Assembly: GCA_942492855.1 (NCBI GenBank)
Contig: OW818647.1
Location: 4,402,001 to 4,466,000, forward strand
Reading direction: 5' to 3'
DNA length: 64,000 nt
Origin: G963677485 sp942492855
GTDB lineage: Bacteria > Armatimonadota > HRBIN16
Numbering within the stretch: position 1 is the first letter of the stretch; every line of letters starts with the position of its first letter. Both the position numbers and the translations under genes were made by a program. The notes below the pieces were generated by a model. It saw only the letters and a program-made list of their open reading frames with translations, was not told the origin of the DNA and did no database searches. This document shows positions 44,420-52,509 of this stretch, piece after piece.

Positions 44420-46291
44420 CTATCTGACGGGCATTGGCCTGGGTTCATGGTCTAGACCAAACTGAACAGGGATAAATCCTGCCTTTTCTCTGAACGGCGC
44501 ATCGACATCATTTCCGAAGAAGGTGCTCCACCATTGCCCTTTTTTACCTTTGAAAAACATATTGTGGCCGCCGTGCGGGATAGAAAGGTATCTGTCTCCA
44601 TACGGTCCCATAAGCTTCTTCGAACTGGCCACATAGCAGTGATATCTGTCATCTACAAAGTCAGCACACGATAGATAGTACCGGTCATTTGCCTTGAACA
44701 GAAATGTGCCCTCGAACCCTACCTGAGCACCGTTTGATGACGTTAGCAACTTGGGATCATCTGCTAGACCGCTCATGTCGTCTCGCATCCGAGCTATCTT
44801 CCCATTTTGATAGACGAAATATACTTTGCCGTCATCATCTTGAAACAGCGATGCATCGATCTCGCCTGTGATAGGACCATCCTTTTTAACATCGACATAT
44901 GGTCCTTCTGGCTTGCCAGACACACTCTTAAGAATGCCTGTTCCGCTGTAATTGACACAGTAGGCAATCCAGTATGTGCCGTTAATGAAGTGGAGCTCAG
45001 GAGCCCAGATAGCTTGTTTACTCCCTTGCTTCTTCTGCCAGCTCATGTCTTTGTCGAATGACCATACCAGACCAAGGGATACCCATCGCTTCAGGTCTTT
45101 TGACTTCCAGATTCTGATGCCCTCGTTGGTATCCCACCATGTTGGTGCACCTGTGGTCCCTGTCAGATAGTAGCCATCCGGTCCGACACATACGCAGGTG
45201 TCACGCAAAGGAGATTCCATCAGCGGCTTGATTTGGCCTATACCTGGCGCGTTGGTAAACGTGCGTATGAACGCGACCTCGGCAGCATCCTTGGGTGTAC
45301 CATCACGTCTTAGCAGATCGTGGCACCATACTGGCGGTTCTGGACCATCCTTCGGTGAGCCCAATGCAAACTGCGTCTGGGTACGTCCGTTAACCAGCCC
45401 CCAGTTATAACAGCCCACTTTCGCGTTTTGGAACAGAGGCAGTTCCGTTTCATACTTCGAACCAGCCAGTCGGGCCATCCATTCGGTGCAGATAACAGGT
45501 CTACCGTGTGTCAGCATACTGTTGACGACACTTTTCATTCCGCTGTAGTCACAGTAACTATGAAAGCTGACGATGTCAGAGAGTTCTATCTGCCTGTCAC
45601 TGATTTCCTTTGGACCACCCCAGACTGATATGGTCAGTGGCTGCGATGGTTTGCTCTGCCTTGCCCATGCGAAAGTCATTTCTACCAGCGGAAGACTCTT
45701 GTTCCCCATGCCTGAGTTACCCGGTTCGTTGTATAGGTCCCAGAGAATGATGCGCTTATCATTATCGTAGCTACCGACCATATCCTTAACGTAGTGTTCC
45801 AGCTCTGGCCACGCAGTTTTGTCTGTGACTAACTTCAATCCAGGACTTGGCACCCACCTGGCATTCGAAGTTCCTGGCAGCGGATCGTCCTGTTTTCCAA
45901 GGTAAGGATCTCTGCCTGCATCAAACGCGCAGTCGTCGAAAAGAACCGGCACCACGCTGATCTTGTGCTTATCAGCGATTTCTAGTAACTGAGTAAAGCG
46001 CTTCTTGAGCCCGTTTGGATCCAGTTTCCACACAATATACTGAATGAACACTCTACAGGAGTTATATCCCAATTGCTCAGCCCAGGTCAGCTCACGGTCT
46101 ATAGTAACAGGATCAAACGTCTCCTTTTGCCACATCTCAGTATCATTTACCGCCGTGCTGGGCACGAAATTGAACCCAAACAACCATGGCTGTTTTGCAT
46201 ACCAGTCGTTGGCCTTTTTTACCGTCCACTGGCTTTTTGCTGGATTCTTATGTTCTATATCTGAAGAATTACTCATGACGCCTGTAAGCAT
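44420..46291 (-). CDS. Two-domain hydrolase: GH5-like barrel fused to GH43-like propeller
   Basis: This 623-residue protein joins two catalytic-type domains. Residues about 25-335 form a clan GH-A TIM barrel: 'GYNSCRVFIQYIVWKLDP', acid/base glutamate in 'LWDLYNEPGNS' (about 188), 'SFHSYCDYSG' and nucleophile glutamate in 'PVICTEWMARL'. From about 360 a five-bladed GH43-like propeller follows, with 'LRDTCVCVGPDGYYLTGTT' (general base), 'GEIDASLFQDDDGKVYFVY' (modulating aspartate) and 'FEGTFLFK' (acid). Such pairing would attack a hemicellulose with both endo- and side-chain activity. No signal peptide is evident at the N-terminus. The start may be at 46291 or 46276. Confidence 0.82.
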   Translation of the reverse strand: MLTGVMSNSSDIEHKNPAKSQWTVKKANDWYAKQPWLFGFNFVPSTAVNDTEMWQKETFDPVTIDRELTWAEQLGYNSCRVFIQYIVWKLDPNGLKKRFTQLLEIADKHKISVVPVLFDDCAFDAGRDPYLGKQDDPLPGTSNARWVPSPGLKLVTDKTAWPELEHYVKDMVGSYDNDKRIILWDLYNEPGNSGMGNKSLPLVEMTFAWARQSKPSQPLTISVWGGPKEISDRQIELSDIVSFHSYCDYSGMKSVVNSMLTHGRPVICTEWMARLAGSKYETELPLFQNAKVGCYNWGLVNGRTQTQFALGSPKDGPEPPVWCHDLLRRDGTPKDAAEVAFIRTFTNAPGIGQIKPLMESPLRDTCVCVGPDGYYLTGTTGAPTWWDTNEGIRIWKSKDLKRWVSLGLVWSFDKDMSWQKKQGSKQAIWAPELHFINGTYWIAYCVNYSGTGILKSVSGKPEGPYVDVKKDGPITGEIDASLFQDDDGKVYFVYQNGKIARMRDDMSGLADDPKLLTSSNGAQVGFEGTFLFKANDRYYLSCADFVDDRYHCYVASSKKLMGPYGDRYLSIPHGGHNMFFKGKKGQWWSTFFGNDVDAPFREKAGFIPVQFGLDHEPRPMPVR

Positions 46292-46355
46292 GGTTATAGA
46301 TCTCCTGACGATGATTGTGAACCACTAAATGATACCTGTTGCGTCGATTTATCAG

Positions 46356-48371
46356 CTAGTATTTCAGTGCCACATACGAAAAAGCTGGCACTACTACATC
46401 CGTCTCATATCGCCCGTCGACCAACTTCGTCGCATACCTCTTCGGGGCATACGGCGTGCGCACCGTTACGGATTGGGCTGACGCGGTGTTGTTATACACG
46501 ATGTTGGCACTGATGGAGGCCTGCTCCATATGATCGCCCAGGAAGGGCACCATCGTCCGGGGCTTAGGATCATGCACACGGTAATCCACATGGGCGTGGT
46601 CCAATATCCCCTTGAACAACGCATAGCTGAAGGCGTTGTCGGGATGCTGCGCATCATAGGGTCCCCACATATCGACTTCATTCGCCGATACATCTGCTGA
46701 CCCGCTCTGCTCTGGCGGGACGCGTTTCGGGTTGTAGCAGCAAGCTGCAAACAGGTCACCATGCAGAAACAGCCATCTACCGTACCCACTCAACACCGCT
46801 TCACCGCCACATGTGATGATGCTCTTCATACCCGAAGGTGCTCGTTCAAATCGGAAGCTTTCGTTCAGTTGAACAGCCACCGACATGCCGCGCAGGTTCT
46901 CAGTGATCTTACTCACTCCCGGCAGCGACAACCGGCCCGCCACCCCATCAAGGTAACTCATCACCATGTTGCCCAATTTGGTTGTTTGGCTGACATCCAC
47001 CAGATCGCCATCCAAGGCCCTGGCAAACTGACCAGTGAATAACACGGTCGCGGTGCACTTACGCAATTTCTCGATGGTCTCTCGCATCACATACGAAGCC
47101 GAAGGAACGATGATCAGCTTGAACTGGTTCATCTCACGGATGCTCATCTTGTCCAGTCGCGGTGAGGCGTATCGCGCCATCTGGCATCCATACATACGCA
47201 ACATCACATCGATCAACGCCGCATCAACAAAATGGGAGGATGCCTCGCTGAGTGTCGCCGCCGCATAGGTGGGAAATACCAGCAGAACATCGCGCTTCAC
47301 AGCTTCCAGCGGTTCACCATGAAGCCTCTTCATGGTGGGCGTGAAGTAGTCCTCCCACCTATCAAACTGCATCCTCGCGGCCTGCTCTTCACTCCAACCA
47401 TAGTTCTTTGCGTAGTCGTTGCTAAGCTGGCAGCTCACAAACCGCTGCCCCTCACCACGCTTTCGGGCACACAATGGGAGGTAGTAGTTGCGGTAATCGC
47501 GCCAGGACTTGCACCTGTAGCGAAACCCCATCGTCTCGCCCAGCGACTTCTCTGGGTGGTGATTGGTCTGGAACGGGAAGCAGCTTTCATACAGCGCGAA
47601 ATCGGCCGATGGCAGCTCCACCATGGTCCATAAATAACCGATGACGGGATACAGCTCCTGCCAGCTCCCCACTGGTCGACCGTTCGCCAGTAGCTTCAAC
47701 CGCTTGATGACGGCATCAAACTGCTGTTCCATATAGAGATATCGAAACCGAATGAAGTAGTTGTAGTCCGTATTCGGACCAGATTTCCGTGTAGGTAAGG
47801 CCTCGAGTTGTGATAGCTTGCGCTCCTCCCGCCACTCATTGAAGCGAGCATGAGCATATTCGCTCCTGCCAGCTTCAAATGAAGTAAAGCCGGCTTCACC
47901 GTATATACCCCAAGTCGGCGCAAATGCTACGACTTTGGGGTCGCTCCGGTATTGCTTGATCACCTCAGAGTGGTACCACTCGTACCGCTGCATCGCCTCT
48001 GGCCAGAAGGGGTCAAGCTGGTTAGGTATCCGCTTCCCGCTTTCATCCACATCCCAGAACTGGCCGTCACCTAGACCGACCCAGCCAAGTATCGCCATGA
48101 CGATACAGAAGCCCTTCACCTTGGCTTCGGCCACCTGCCGGTCAGTCTCAGAAAAATCCACAGATTTTCCATCAGCCGACACGCCTGGATGCACTTTCAT
48201 GAAAATTGCGGTATTACCGGCGCGGAGAGCATCATCCATCTGAGCGGGCGTGACACCGGTCATGGGCATCCATATTTGGTATTTCGCCAGCGGGTTCAAA
48301 TCCTGACACTCGCATCGACGATGACATAATAATAACACCCCAAGAACCATGATAATCGGCCATACCAGCAT
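46356..48371 (-). CDS. GH42-like beta-galactosidase family protein
   Basis: This 671-residue protein has an N-terminal hydrophobic segment (MLVWPIIMVLGVLLLCHRRC) that could be a signal or anchor. A TIM-barrel region follows with 'GNTAIFMKVHPG' and 'VVAFAPTWGIYGEAGF' (candidate acid/base glutamate), then 'WTMVELPSADFALYESCFPF'. After this comes a class-I-amidotransferase-like middle domain ('DVLLVFPTYAAATLSEASSHFVDAALIDVMLRMYG') and a small C-terminal beta domain. This three-part plan is that of GH42/GH14-like A4 beta-galactosidases, though substrate choice is unknown. The start at 48371 has GAGG eight bases upstream and is preferred over an ATG at 48467 that would reach close to the tRNA promoter. 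Confidence 0.72.
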   Translation of the reverse strand: MLVWPIIMVLGVLLLCHRRCECQDLNPLAKYQIWMPMTGVTPAQMDDALRAGNTAIFMKVHPGVSADGKSVDFSETDRQVAEAKVKGFCIVMAILGWVGLGDGQFWDVDESGKRIPNQLDPFWPEAMQRYEWYHSEVIKQYRSDPKVVAFAPTWGIYGEAGFTSFEAGRSEYAHARFNEWREERKLSQLEALPTRKSGPNTDYNYFIRFRYLYMEQQFDAVIKRLKLLANGRPVGSWQELYPVIGYLWTMVELPSADFALYESCFPFQTNHHPEKSLGETMGFRYRCKSWRDYRNYYLPLCARKRGEGQRFVSCQLSNDYAKNYGWSEEQAARMQFDRWEDYFTPTMKRLHGEPLEAVKRDVLLVFPTYAAATLSEASSHFVDAALIDVMLRMYGCQMARYASPRLDKMSIREMNQFKLIIVPSASYVMRETIEKLRKCTATVLFTGQFARALDGDLVDVSQTTKLGNMVMSYLDGVAGRLSLPGVSKITENLRGMSVAVQLNESFRFERAPSGMKSIITCGGEAVLSGYGRWLFLHGDLFAACCYNPKRVPPEQSGSADVSANEVDMWGPYDAQHPDNAFSYALFKGILDHAHVDYRVHDPKPRTMVPFLGDHMEQASISANIVYNNTASAQSVTVRTPYAPKRYATKLVDGRYETDVVVPAFSYVALKY

Positions 48372-48456
48372 GAACAGCACCTCTTCCAAACGATCTACTA
48401 TGATAACCCACTGCGCTTCTATTATGGCCGGTGGCAGACGGTGTGTCAACCAAGTT

Positions 48457-48486
48457 TTGACGAACACCCCCGCCTGCCGGTATAAT
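48457..48486 (+). promoter_or_regulatory. Sigma-70-type promoter of the tRNA-Ser gene
   Basis: TTGACG (48457-48462) and a perfect TATAAT (48481-48486) are separated by 18 bases. The -10 element ends 23 bases before the tRNA gene. Confidence 0.7.
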
Positions 48487-48509
48487 AGCTGTTGTGCGCC
48501 ATACGATCT

Positions 48510-48598
48510 GGAGAGGTCGCATAGCTGGTCTAGTGCGCCCGCCTCGAAAGCGGGTATCCCTCACGGGATCGCGGGTTCGAATCCCGCCCTCTCCGCCA
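48510..48598 (+). tRNA. tRNA-Ser, anticodon CGA
   Basis: A cloverleaf with a long variable arm can be drawn. The acceptor stem pairs GGAGAGG (48510-48516) with CCTCTCC (48588-48594), the anticodon loop is CTCGAAA giving CGA (reads UCG, serine), and an extra arm (ATCCCTCACGGGAT) is present. The T arm is GCGGG-TTCGAAT-CCCGC, and CCA is encoded at 48596-48598. The long variable arm is typical of serine tRNAs. Confidence 0.95.
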
Positions 48599-48675
48599 CC
48601 CCACCCCATTTTCGCTCAACGTGCCCCCTATCAACCTGAAACTGTATAATGAGTTGGAAGGTTCCATAGGTTTAT

Positions 48676-49707
48676 ATGAGCAGCTCATTTACAGAACCCC
48701 TGACAGATCATACATTTGAAGCCCTTCAGAAGTCACTTCCTGAGGGCGTTTCTGTGATTCGCGACCACCCCCTGGCCCCAATGACCACATTTCATACGGG
48801 TGGAGCAGCCAAGTGGTTCGTCGACGCAGCCGACAGTGACATCCTTGCGGCCGCAAGTCTGTCAGCCCAGCGACTGTCTATCCCTTATGTGGTGATTGGC
48901 AGTGGCAGCAATTTGCTCATCAGCGATGACGGCATCCCCTCTCTGGTCATACGTAACCGCTCAGCGGCCTGCCACATGGGCGAGCTCACCGTGGCGGACA
49001 CTGGGGTCAGCCTCTCACGCCTATTCGCGCTCAGCCGCCGCGCGGCGCTGTCCGGGCTGGAGTTCGCGGTGGGTATTCCTGGCACCCTGGGCGGCGCGTT
49101 GGTCTCCAACGCGGGGGCATACAGGCAGAACATCAGTGACGTGGTCAAGCGCGTTGAGGTGGTCACCCAGGGCGAACAGGCCTGGTATGACGCCGACTGG
49201 ATGCAGTTCAGTTACCGCCACAGCATATTGCGTGATTCACAGGCATATGATGCCGTGCTGATCAAAGCGGAGATCGCGTTGAAGCACGATGACCCATACG
49301 CCATCGCGGCCCGGTCACTGGAATTCCAGCAGCAGCGTAAAGGCAAGCAACCTCTCGAGCGTTCCGCGGGCTCGTTCTTTAAAAATGTGATCAACCCAGA
49401 GCTCGCCGCCAGCTTCCCTGGCCTGTCGGATGCGCTGCGGCAGTCGGGAGTCATCCCCGCCGGTGCCATCGTGGAAGCGGCCGGGCTCAAGGGTATCAAA
49501 CTCGGCGATGCTCAGATATCACCAAAGCACGCCAACTTTATCGTCAACAACGCCCATGCAACCTCTTCTCAGATACGCAGCCTTGCAAACTATGTCAAGC
49601 GTTGCGTGTATGACCGCTTCGGTGTGATGCTGGAGGAAGAGGTCTTGCAGATCGGCGATTGGAGCCATTATAAACCCATCCCATGGGAGGATATATCGAA
49701 CTTATGA
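48676..49707 (+). CDS. murB: UDP-N-acetylenolpyruvoylglucosamine reductase
   Basis: This 343-residue flavoprotein reduces the enolpyruvyl group during UDP-N-acetylmuramate synthesis for peptidoglycan. The N-terminal 'PLAPMTTFHTGGAAKWFV' and 'VVIGSGSNLLISDDGI' mark the FAD-binding fold, followed by 'FAVGIPGTLGGALVSNAGAYRQNISDVV'. The catalytic serine is in 'RSAGSFFKNV', and 'GLKGIKLGDAQISPKHANFIVN' is the conserved C-terminal motif. The type I or II loop was not analysed. A possible -10 (TATAAT at 48645-48650) lies upstream, and an AGG precedes the ATG. The stop overlaps the next start by four bases (ATGA), which links murB to NAD synthesis genes. Confidence 0.95.
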   Translation: MSSSFTEPLTDHTFEALQKSLPEGVSVIRDHPLAPMTTFHTGGAAKWFVDAADSDILAAASLSAQRLSIPYVVIGSGSNLLISDDGIPSLVIRNRSAACHMGELTVADTGVSLSRLFALSRRAALSGLEFAVGIPGTLGGALVSNAGAYRQNISDVVKRVEVVTQGEQAWYDADWMQFSYRHSILRDSQAYDAVLIKAEIALKHDDPYAIAARSLEFQQQRKGKQPLERSAGSFFKNVINPELAASFPGLSDALRQSGVIPAGAIVEAAGLKGIKLGDAQISPKHANFIVNNAHATSSQIRSLANYVKRCVYDRFGVMLEEEVLQIGDWSHYKPIPWEDISNL

Positions 49708-50603
49708 GCTTTCAGGTAGCGATTGGGCAAATCAGCCCGCGTAAGGCGGATGTGAAGGGCAACCTCGACCGCATCGTCGAGATGGTCGCCTCTCTATGCC
49801 AAAGCGACACGCCTCCAGACCTGGTGGTATTTCCCGAAACCGCCAACAGCGGATATTTTTTACAGGGAGGTGTCCGTGAGGTGGCTCTGAGCAGTGATGA
49901 GCTCTGTTCTGAGTTGACCCAGCGGTTTGTCTCCAGTGATATCACACGCGAGGTCGATGTCGCCCTGGGGTTCTATGAGCTCTGGGAAGGGAATATCTAC
50001 AACTCGGCCGCTTACTTGAGTTTCAACCCTGAAGACCCAGCGTGTGGTACTCTCATTCATACCCACCGCAAGTTTTTCTTGCCCACTTATGGCGTATTTG
50101 ATGAGGCCAGGTTTGTGGCGCGCGGACGCAGCATTAACAGCTTCCAAACCCGGTTTGGCAAGATGTCCATATTGGTGTGTGAAGACGCCTGGCACAGCAT
50201 CACACCCACGCTCGCTGCGCTGCAAGGAGCTGAGATGCTGCTGGTGCTATCCGCATCACCAGGCCGCGGCTTCCAGACCGATCGACCCAGCAATGTGGAA
50301 AAATGGCAGCGGCTTCTTCAGGCTATTGCCGAGGAACACGGCGTGTGGGTGATCAACTCCAGCCTGGTGGGTTTCGAGGGTGGTAAAGGCTTCGTGGGCA
50401 GTTCGATGATCATCGGCCCATTCGGCAACCTGGTGGGACAGGCCCCCTTGCTGACCGAGTGTGTGCTGACAGGCACCATCGACCCCGAAGATATCCCTGT
50501 GGCACGCGCCAACTCGCCCTATCTAGCCGACCTACGCGCAGCCATGCCCGATATACTCAACCAGATTGAAGACATTCTGGCCAACCTCAGGAGGAACAGT
50601 TGA
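49704..50603 (+). CDS. Nitrilase-superfamily amidase, probable glutaminase partner of NadE
   Basis: This 299-residue carbon-nitrogen hydrolase has the Glu-Lys-Cys triad in 'VVFPETANSG' (about 46), 'HRKFFLPTYGVFDE' (about 120) and 'ILVCEDAWH' (about 158). It lies directly upstream of nadE, with one to four bases of overlap depending on the nadE start. In many bacteria an N-terminal nitrilase domain supplies ammonia from glutamine to the NAD synthetase; here the two appear as separate chains. That pairing is inference from adjacency. The start at 49704 overlaps the murB stop and is preferred over an ATG at 49683 inside murB. Confidence 0.85.
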   Translation: MSFQVAIGQISPRKADVKGNLDRIVEMVASLCQSDTPPDLVVFPETANSGYFLQGGVREVALSSDELCSELTQRFVSSDITREVDVALGFYELWEGNIYNSAAYLSFNPEDPACGTLIHTHRKFFLPTYGVFDEARFVARGRSINSFQTRFGKMSILVCEDAWHSITPTLAALQGAEMLLVLSASPGRGFQTDRPSNVEKWQRLLQAIAEEHGVWVINSSLVGFEGGKGFVGSSMIIGPFGNLVGQAPLLTECVLTGTIDPEDIPVARANSPYLADLRAAMPDILNQIEDILANLRRNS

Positions 50604-51466
50604 TGAGCGAGCTCAACATCCCAATCATCCCCTCCCTCTCCAGGGACCCACACTCGATTTTGGATATGGATATGGAGCTGGCCACCAAATGGCTGATTGC
50701 TTTCCTGCGTGATGAGCTGATCCGCTGTCGCGGCTTTACCAAAGCCGTGATTGGACTGTCAGGCGGCGTGGACTCCGCTCTCTCCACCGCGTTATGCAGC
50801 CTGGCCCTCGGCCCAGAGAACGTGTATACCATCCGCATGCCATACAAAACAAGCAGTCAGGACAGTCTTGACCATGCAGAGGCCTGTGCCAGGCACTTCG
50901 GTGTGCATATGGATACAGTGGAAATCACCGACGCCGTGGATGGCTATCTCGCTTTCGCGCCTGAGGCCGACGGTCGCCGTCGGGGAAACGTGATGGCCCG
51001 TATGCGTATGATCGTGCTGTTTGACCAGAGCGAGCGCTACAAGGCCCTGCCCATCGGCACGGGCAACAAGACTGAGCGGCTGTTTGGTTATTATACCTGG
51101 CACGCCGACGACGCACCGGCGGTGAACCCTTTGGGTGACTTGTTCAAAACCCAGGTTTGGAAGCTATCGAAACACCTGGGCGTGCCCGATGAGATCGTAG
51201 AGAAAGCACCCAGTGCCGACCTTGTGGTTGGTCAGACCGATGAAGCCGATCTTGGCATCAGTTACGAGCTGGCGGACATGATCCTGGCGCATATCCTAGC
51301 CGGTTACGACCGGTCGAGGATCATATCGCTGGGCTTCTCGGCACACGATGTCGACCTGGTTTGGAAGCGGCTGAACAGCACACACTGGAAGCGGCACACC
51401 CCAACCTCGGCCATGCTTAGCGCCACCAGCATCAACGACTACTACCTGCGGCCGGTGGATTTCTAG
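50603..51466 (+). CDS. nadE: NAD+ synthetase, short form without glutaminase domain
   Basis: This 287-residue enzyme converts deamido-NAD to NAD+ with ATP. It has the P-loop-like SGGVDSALS (about residues 53-61), 'MPYKTSS', 'GTGNKTERLFGYYTWHADDAPAVNPLGDLFKTQVW' and 'PSADLVVGQTDEADLGISYELAD', all family signatures. It lacks an N-terminal nitrilase domain, which is instead encoded by the gene just before. AGGAGG lies eight bases before the ATG at 50603; an in-frame TTG three bases earlier is the alternative start. A strong terminator follows. Confidence 0.94.
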   Translation: MSELNIPIIPSLSRDPHSILDMDMELATKWLIAFLRDELIRCRGFTKAVIGLSGGVDSALSTALCSLALGPENVYTIRMPYKTSSQDSLDHAEACARHFGVHMDTVEITDAVDGYLAFAPEADGRRRGNVMARMRMIVLFDQSERYKALPIGTGNKTERLFGYYTWHADDAPAVNPLGDLFKTQVWKLSKHLGVPDEIVEKAPSADLVVGQTDEADLGISYELADMILAHILAGYDRSRIISLGFSAHDVDLVWKRLNSTHWKRHTPTSAMLSATSINDYYLRPVDF

Positions 51467-51481
51467 CGAAGTTCCAGCATA

Positions 51482-51518
51482 AAACACCCCCGGCAGATAT
51501 TAACTGCCGGGGGTGTTT
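51482..51518. terminator. Strong bidirectional intrinsic terminator
   Basis: A perfect 15-base GC-rich stem (AAACACCCCCGGCAG/CTGCCGGGGGTGTTT) with a seven-base loop lies between convergent nadE and recR. The A-rich left end and T-rich right end (TTTATTG) allow termination of both transcripts. Confidence 0.92.
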
Positions 51519-51545
51519 ATTGAAATACACGAACATCAAGGCAGA

Positions 51546-52142
51546 CTACACCTCTCGCCGCCACTCCAGAGCCGAGACCAGCGTGGCGTGGTCGGCGTAA
51601 TCCAGTTCGGTACCGCTGGGCATACCCTGAGCTAGTTTGGTCACGCGGATTTCCAGCGGCTTCAGCATCCTCGCGATGTAGAGCGATGTCGTCTCGCCCT
51701 CGACAGTCGGCGGCAAAGCGAGTATCACCTCTGTCACAGTACCGTCGGCGCAGCGTTGCAAAAGCTCACGGAGCTTAAGCTGCTCTGGACCCACATTCTC
51801 CAGCGGCGAAATCACCCCGTGCAGCACATGGTAATATCCGCGATACTCTGAGGTTCGCTCAATCGCCATCAAATCGCGAGGGTCCGCAATCGCACAGATG
51901 GTCTTCTCATCACGGTTGGGATTGGTACAGACCGGGCACAGCTCTTGCTCGCTGATGTTGCAGCATCGCTGGCACATCTTGGTCTGCAGTGTCGCCTGCA
52001 TGACGGCATCTGACAACTCCTTCACACGCTCAACTGGCATCTTTAGGATATGTAAAGCCAGTCGCTGCGCGCTACGCGGCCCGATGCCGGGCAGCATACC
52101 CAACTGCCGAATTAAGTTAGCGACAGGACGTGCAAACTCCAT
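51546..52142 (-). CDS. recR: Recombination mediator protein RecR
   Basis: This 198-residue protein of recombinational repair has a helix-hairpin-helix ('QLGMLPGIGPRSAQRLALHIL'), a four-cysteine zinc finger (CQRCCNISEQELCPVC) and a Toprim domain ('ICAIADPRDLMAIE', 'VILALPPTVEGETTSLYIARML'). It loads RecA with RecO and RecF. It lies six bases after ybaB, in the dnaX-ybaB-recR order that is conserved in many bacteria, and ends near the strong terminator shared with nadE. Confidence 0.96.
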   Translation of the reverse strand: MEFARPVANLIRQLGMLPGIGPRSAQRLALHILKMPVERVKELSDAVMQATLQTKMCQRCCNISEQELCPVCTNPNRDEKTICAIADPRDLMAIERTSEYRGYYHVLHGVISPLENVGPEQLKLRELLQRCADGTVTEVILALPPTVEGETTSLYIARMLKPLEIRVTKLAQGMPSGTELDYADHATLVSALEWRREV

Positions 52143-52148
52143 CTACCG

Positions 52149-52490
52149 CTACATAAGCCCGGGGATATTCATACCGCCGGTCAGCCCGCCCATTGCCGAT
52201 GCAGCCGCTTCTTTGGCCTTCGCAGCAGCGTCATTCACTGCGGTGATGATCAGGTCCTGAAGCATCTCCACATCAGACGGGTCGACAGCAATCGGATCGA
52301 TCTGCAAATCCTTCAACTCGCCATGACCGTCTACAATTGCCTTCACCACTCCACCGCCAACGGACGATTCGAACCGCAGGTCCTTCATCTCTTCTTGCAT
52401 CTTGTTCATGGACTGCATTGCTTCGTCCATCATTTTCTGGATATTGGCAGGATTCATGCCGCCGCCACCAAACGGACTTTTCATTTTCAT
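52149..52490 (-). CDS. YbaB/EbfC-family nucleoid-associated protein
   Basis: This 113-residue protein binds DNA as a dimer in characterised relatives. The pattern 'QKMMDEAMQSMNKMQEEMKDLRFESSVGGGVVKAIVDGHGELKDLQIDP' is typical of the family, with the helical N-terminus and the central beta hairpin. It lies between dnaX and recR, the usual position. The start at 52490 (MKMKSPFGGG) has an AAGGAG motif upstream. An in-frame ATG two codons later is possible. Confidence 0.94.
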   Translation of the reverse strand: MKMKSPFGGGGMNPANIQKMMDEAMQSMNKMQEEMKDLRFESSVGGGVVKAIVDGHGELKDLQIDPIAVDPSDVEMLQDLIITAVNDAAAKAKEAAASAMGGLTGGMNIPGLM

Positions 52491-52509
52491 AGTTGGTATC
52501 TCCTTGTTG

